Assembly: GCA_964023275.1 (NCBI GenBank)
Contig: OZ029922.1
Coordinates: 1,136,741 to 1,200,740 of the forward strand
DNA: 64,000 nucleotides
Direction: 5' to 3'
DNA from: Norana najaformis
Taxonomy: Eukaryota; Annelida; Clitellata; Crassiclitellata; Hormogastridae
The notes below the pieces were generated by a model that was not told the origin of the DNA, made no database searches, and worked only from the letters and a program-made list of their open reading frames with translations. Both the position numbers and the translations under genes were made by a program. The first letter of the stretch is position 1. Each line of letters begins with the position of its first letter. This document shows, in pieces, positions 62,201-64,000 of this stretch.

Positions 62201-63203
62201 AAAATGGGAAATCTGACAGAGTCTGAATCAGATGATGATCGAAGGCGAACACATAAGAAACCAGTTGGCCGGAAGAGGCACGAACGCAGGCGCACTGTCT
62301 CCACATCTGCTAGTCGAGGACAGAAACCGGGACGGGTGCCAGGGAACCAGCCTGGCCCGGCTGCTCTTCCTGCTGCTCCAATCCACAAGGTAAGGTCTAA
62401 ACGTATTTTAGTCCAGTCAATGAAAATGAAGTTGTTGATAATTTCTGTCAGTCACCAATCAGCCAGTCGGTCAATTAATTGATATACTGTTCTATAGGAG
62501 GAGTGTGCAATACTCTAATGGTTAGCATGCTGGACTATCAAGTGAGAGGTTGGGGGCTCAAATCCCTGCCAGGGCAGAAATTTGTTTTGAGATTTCTGCT
62601 CCCCTTGCGTCCAGTAGCAAAATCAGCTGTAATGAGTACATTGATGGTGGGAAGATCTGATGGCTAAGTAGAAGGCTGGCCACCTGCTTTTGTATGCTGA
62701 GGCTAAGAAAAAAGAAGTCACTGACAATTCATACCCATGGCTGCTTCTCAGGCACTTAACATACTGCTCTTCTTAGTTAGTTAAGCAAATACTTTCAGTT
62801 CAGTTCTTGGTTCCTTTGAGAGCTACTATATAAATACACAGATACAGGCACACATTTGGGCCAAGGGTCTAGTTCTAAAGAAGCCCAATGTGTATTCCTA
62901 CTTCAGATTCTGTTCTGCCATTCTTTTTAGAATTTTTATCCCAACCGACGTAACTCGACAAGGATGTCAAAAGCTGCGGAGACAGTCGCCAGGCAACCAA
63001 GTCCGACTGCTAACAGCTCTTCGATGATGCGCCCCACCTTGGCTCTTGTAGCTCCGAGCAATCTGTACAGTCAGGAGTTGCTGGAGTATCTTTCAGAGCG
63101 TCAGAAGATGAACGGCCTTGAAAGGCCGTCAACCGTGACAGGATGGCATGGTCCACCGACTGGAGAAGCCTGCACCGTCTTCCAAGTGACTCCACAGATA
63201 AAA
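59155..63203 (+). CDS. KMT2E: KMT2E (MLL5)/SETD5-family chromatin regulator, N-terminal exons
   Basis: Nuclear chromatin-associated protein of the MLL5/SETD5/UpSET family. Six exons join in phase to 344 codons and the gene runs off the right edge. Exons 2-3 contain [13 protein letters not shown], matching the LPYADHNYGARPPP motif of KMT2E. Next is an intact PHD finger: [40 protein letters not shown] and CELCEP, with the full Cys4-His-Cys3 zinc ligands (residues ~135-180). In KMT2E this finger binds H3K4me3. A basic stretch follows ([19 protein letters not shown]), probably a nuclear localisation signal, then a low-complexity Ser/Pro/Thr region. The SET domain expected downstream is outside the window. 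An intact PHD points to KMT2E rather than vertebrate SETD5, whose finger is degenerate; in invertebrates one gene may represent both. Confidence 0.92.
59591..59675 (+). CDS. KMT2E: KMT2E-like exon 2
   Basis: (K)[17 protein letters not shown] then [11 protein letters not shown]. Acceptor TTTTGAAG, donor TATGAG|GTAGGG, phases 2 and 0. The closing LPYE begins the conserved LPY.DHNY motif. Confidence 0.85.
59725..59815 (+). repeat. (TCTG)n microsatellite
   Basis: TGTCTGTCTGGCTGTCTGTC and similar, in intron 2 of the KMT2E-like gene. Confidence 0.88.
60297..60505 (+). CDS. KMT2E: KMT2E-like exon 3 (PHD finger, first half)
   Basis: [69 protein letters not shown](G). Acceptor CTTTTCAG, donor TGTGG|GTTAGC, phases 0 and 2. 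Supplies four of the eight zinc ligands. Confidence 0.94.
60580..60960 (+). repeat. Dispersed repeats: GAGCATTTATATAG module, family C tail, family D
   Basis: GAGCATTTATATAGAGCCAC at 60588; CGACCATTGATTGATGCCTT and AGGTTAGATTAG (family C) at 60700-60760; then AAAGTCCCTACACAGTAACT, GTCTCAGAGGAAGCCTGAAC and CATGTTACAAGCCAGGCGCT (family D). They fill intron 3 of the KMT2E-like gene. Confidence 0.65.
61022..61155 (+). CDS. KMT2E: KMT2E-like exon 4 (PHD finger, second half)
   Basis: [44 protein letters not shown]. Acceptor GAATTTAG, donor TTGC|GTGAGT, phases 2 and 1. Contains the PHD His and the last three Cys ligands. Confidence 0.95.
61385..61560 (+). repeat. Dispersed repeat, family D
   Basis: TAAGCATCAGTCGATGGCAT, GAGCAATTGTGAGTGGAGGA, CAAGGTTTCTACACAGTAGC and AAGGCTCAAACCCGTACTCT, in the same order as 8750-8925 and 60775-60960. 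Confidence 0.7.
61905..62090 (+). repeat. Dispersed repeat, family I
   Basis: TTGAGCCGGCAATGGACGAA, TCCCAAGGTCCTGGACATGG and CCACAGGCATGGTGTAAACA. Related to 54520-54640 (reverse) and 42780-42870. Confidence 0.5.
62196..62389 (+). CDS. KMT2E: KMT2E-like exon 5
   Basis: (L)[64 protein letters not shown]. Acceptor GATATCAG, donor CACAAG|GTAAGG, phases 1 and 0. Acidic SESDDD patch followed by a basic, probable nuclear localisation segment. Confidence 0.9.
62497..62775 (+). repeat. tRNA-derived SINE, family A, full plus copy
   Basis: Head with A-box-like TGGTTAGCATGCTGGACTAT (62519-62538) and B-box-like GAGGTTGGGGGCTCAAATCC (62545-62564), then TTTCTGCTCC, TAATGAGTACATTGATGGTG, AAGGCTGGCCACCTGCTTTT, CTGAGGCTAAGAAAAAAGAA and ATTCATACCCATGGCTGCTT. 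Best plus-strand copy and a reference for the other family A elements. Confidence 0.8.
62931..63203 (+). CDS. KMT2E: KMT2E-like exon 6 (last in window)
   Basis: Ninety-one codons: [60 protein letters not shown] and on to [10 protein letters not shown]. Acceptor TTCTTTTTAG, donor ATAAAA|GTTAGA, phase 0-0. Ser/Thr/Pro-rich, probably disordered linker between the PHD and SET domains. Confidence 0.85.
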
Positions 63204-63379
63204 GTTAGAAGGCTTTTTGCTCTGATTTTCAGCTGTTTTAAAATGAAGGCTAAGTATGAGACCGTGTCAGCTCGCTTGCCCACTGTAGTTTGTCTTCTGG
63301 TTTCCTTGGCAGAACAGATTTCAGAATAATGTTGGGCTCTTGAGTGTTCTTGATGGCAGTTCTTTATTTTTATTCAGAT

Positions 63380-63565
63380 CTAAACTTGCTTACCAACCTT
63401 AGGCTGACTGCTGGTGACCCTGACCCACTGAATTTTGACTGGACTTCTGCCATGGATTAAGCTTGCTGGCTGTGGTTGCCCTTGAAGCAACCGTCAACTG
63501 ATGCCTTGTGCATTATGATAATGGTGCTAGAAAAGTCATTAGATTAGATTAGATTCAAGTCTTGG
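63380..63565 (+). repeat. Family C SINE-like repeat, full copy
   Basis: CTAAACTTGCTTACCAACCT, GACCCTGACCCACTGAATTT, GAAGCAACCGTCAACTGATG, ATTATGATAATGGTGCTAGA and tail TTAGATTAGATTAGA. Same order as 2170-2345. Confidence 0.75.
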
Positions 63566-64000
63566 CATGTCTTATGCAGCTGTTGTCTAGTTGTTAGGTT
63601 GTCTTGTGACAGCAACATTTGCATTTCAGCCAAAACTTCATTCTATTGTTACTCCACTGTAGATATAAGTTTTAGATCAATTGGTCAGATGTGTTGGTGT
63701 TTTGGATCCATTGACAGGTTCTCAAAAAATGTGCTGTCAATATTATATCCTGATGTGACCAATGATGCTACATGTGGGCCTCCCTTTTATGAACCCTTGA
63801 AAGGTGTTTTGTTTCTCTAGTGCTGGGCTGGTTGAGCATCTGTATAGATATCTTATTAGCTCACATATTAATTAATTAGTTAATTAATATATGTAGATTT
63901 CCAGAATACGTGGACTTGTCTTGATAAAATTTGATTGTTTTTTTTAAAATGTAATCTGAATTCATTTTTAGCAGCAATTCTATTTCTGCATCTTCTCATG
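63566..64000. other. Right-edge intron of the KMT2E-like gene
   Basis: AT-rich intron, no exon recognised; TTAATTAATTAGTTAATTAA runs at 63865-63890. Confidence 0.45.

Noticed and set aside
62497-62580. tRNA gene
   Set aside because: Only the A- and B-box-like words are present. No cloverleaf with paired acceptor stem could be drawn, and the same head recurs on other SINE copies.

Overview
This window is animal nuclear DNA, most likely from a marine bilaterian invertebrate. The genes are split by spliceosomal introns (GT..AG), DNA is AT-rich, and introns are full of SINE-like repeats, CR1/Jockey-type LINE remnants and microsatellites. Nothing points to bacteria, plasmid or phage, and the species cannot be named from the sequence alone.

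Layout, left to right. (1) 1-18.5 kb, minus strand: eight exons of a calcium/calmodulin-dependent protein kinase I gene (CAMK1 / CMK-1 family), running from the start codon at 18473 to the late kinase domain; its autoinhibitory and calmodulin-binding tail lies left of base 1. (2) 18.5-19.9 kb: head-to-head promoter region with a YY1-type site. (3) 19.9-22.4 kb, plus strand: a complete four-exon DPM3 gene (92 codons before the stop), the small membrane subunit of dolichol-phosphate mannose synthase. (4) 23.0-56.2 kb, minus strand: about 20 small exons, nearly all phase-compatible, encoding a roughly 700-residue coiled-coil protein that I cannot name. Its introns hold most of the repeats: a 3.9-kb hairpin-bearing satellite (35.65-39.58 kb), a 5'-truncated LINE with a frameshifted reverse transcriptase (50.2-52.4 kb), two older LINE relics, two long AT tracts and several minisatellites. 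(5) 57-59.1 kb: a second head-to-head promoter region with ETS-like and YY1-like sites and a probable non-coding first exon. (6) 59.15-63.2 kb and beyond, plus strand: the N-terminal exons of a KMT2E (MLL5)/SETD5-family chromatin regulator including an intact PHD finger; the SET domain would lie right of base 64000.

The genes do not form a pathway: one is Ca2+ signalling, one ER glycosylation, one a structural coiled coil and one a chromatin reader. They are ordinary neighbours in two divergent pairs (CAMK1/DPM3 and coiled-coil/KMT2E) with one convergent pair between (DPM3 and the coiled-coil gene, stop codons about 0.7 kb apart). The most unusual content is the repeat landscape: the hairpin satellite with higher-order structure, a dispersed repeat carrying a CTCF-like core, and an insertion bounded by 53-bp direct repeats.

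All exon boundaries were read by eye from splice sites, reading phase and protein similarity; no alignment or transcript data were available.
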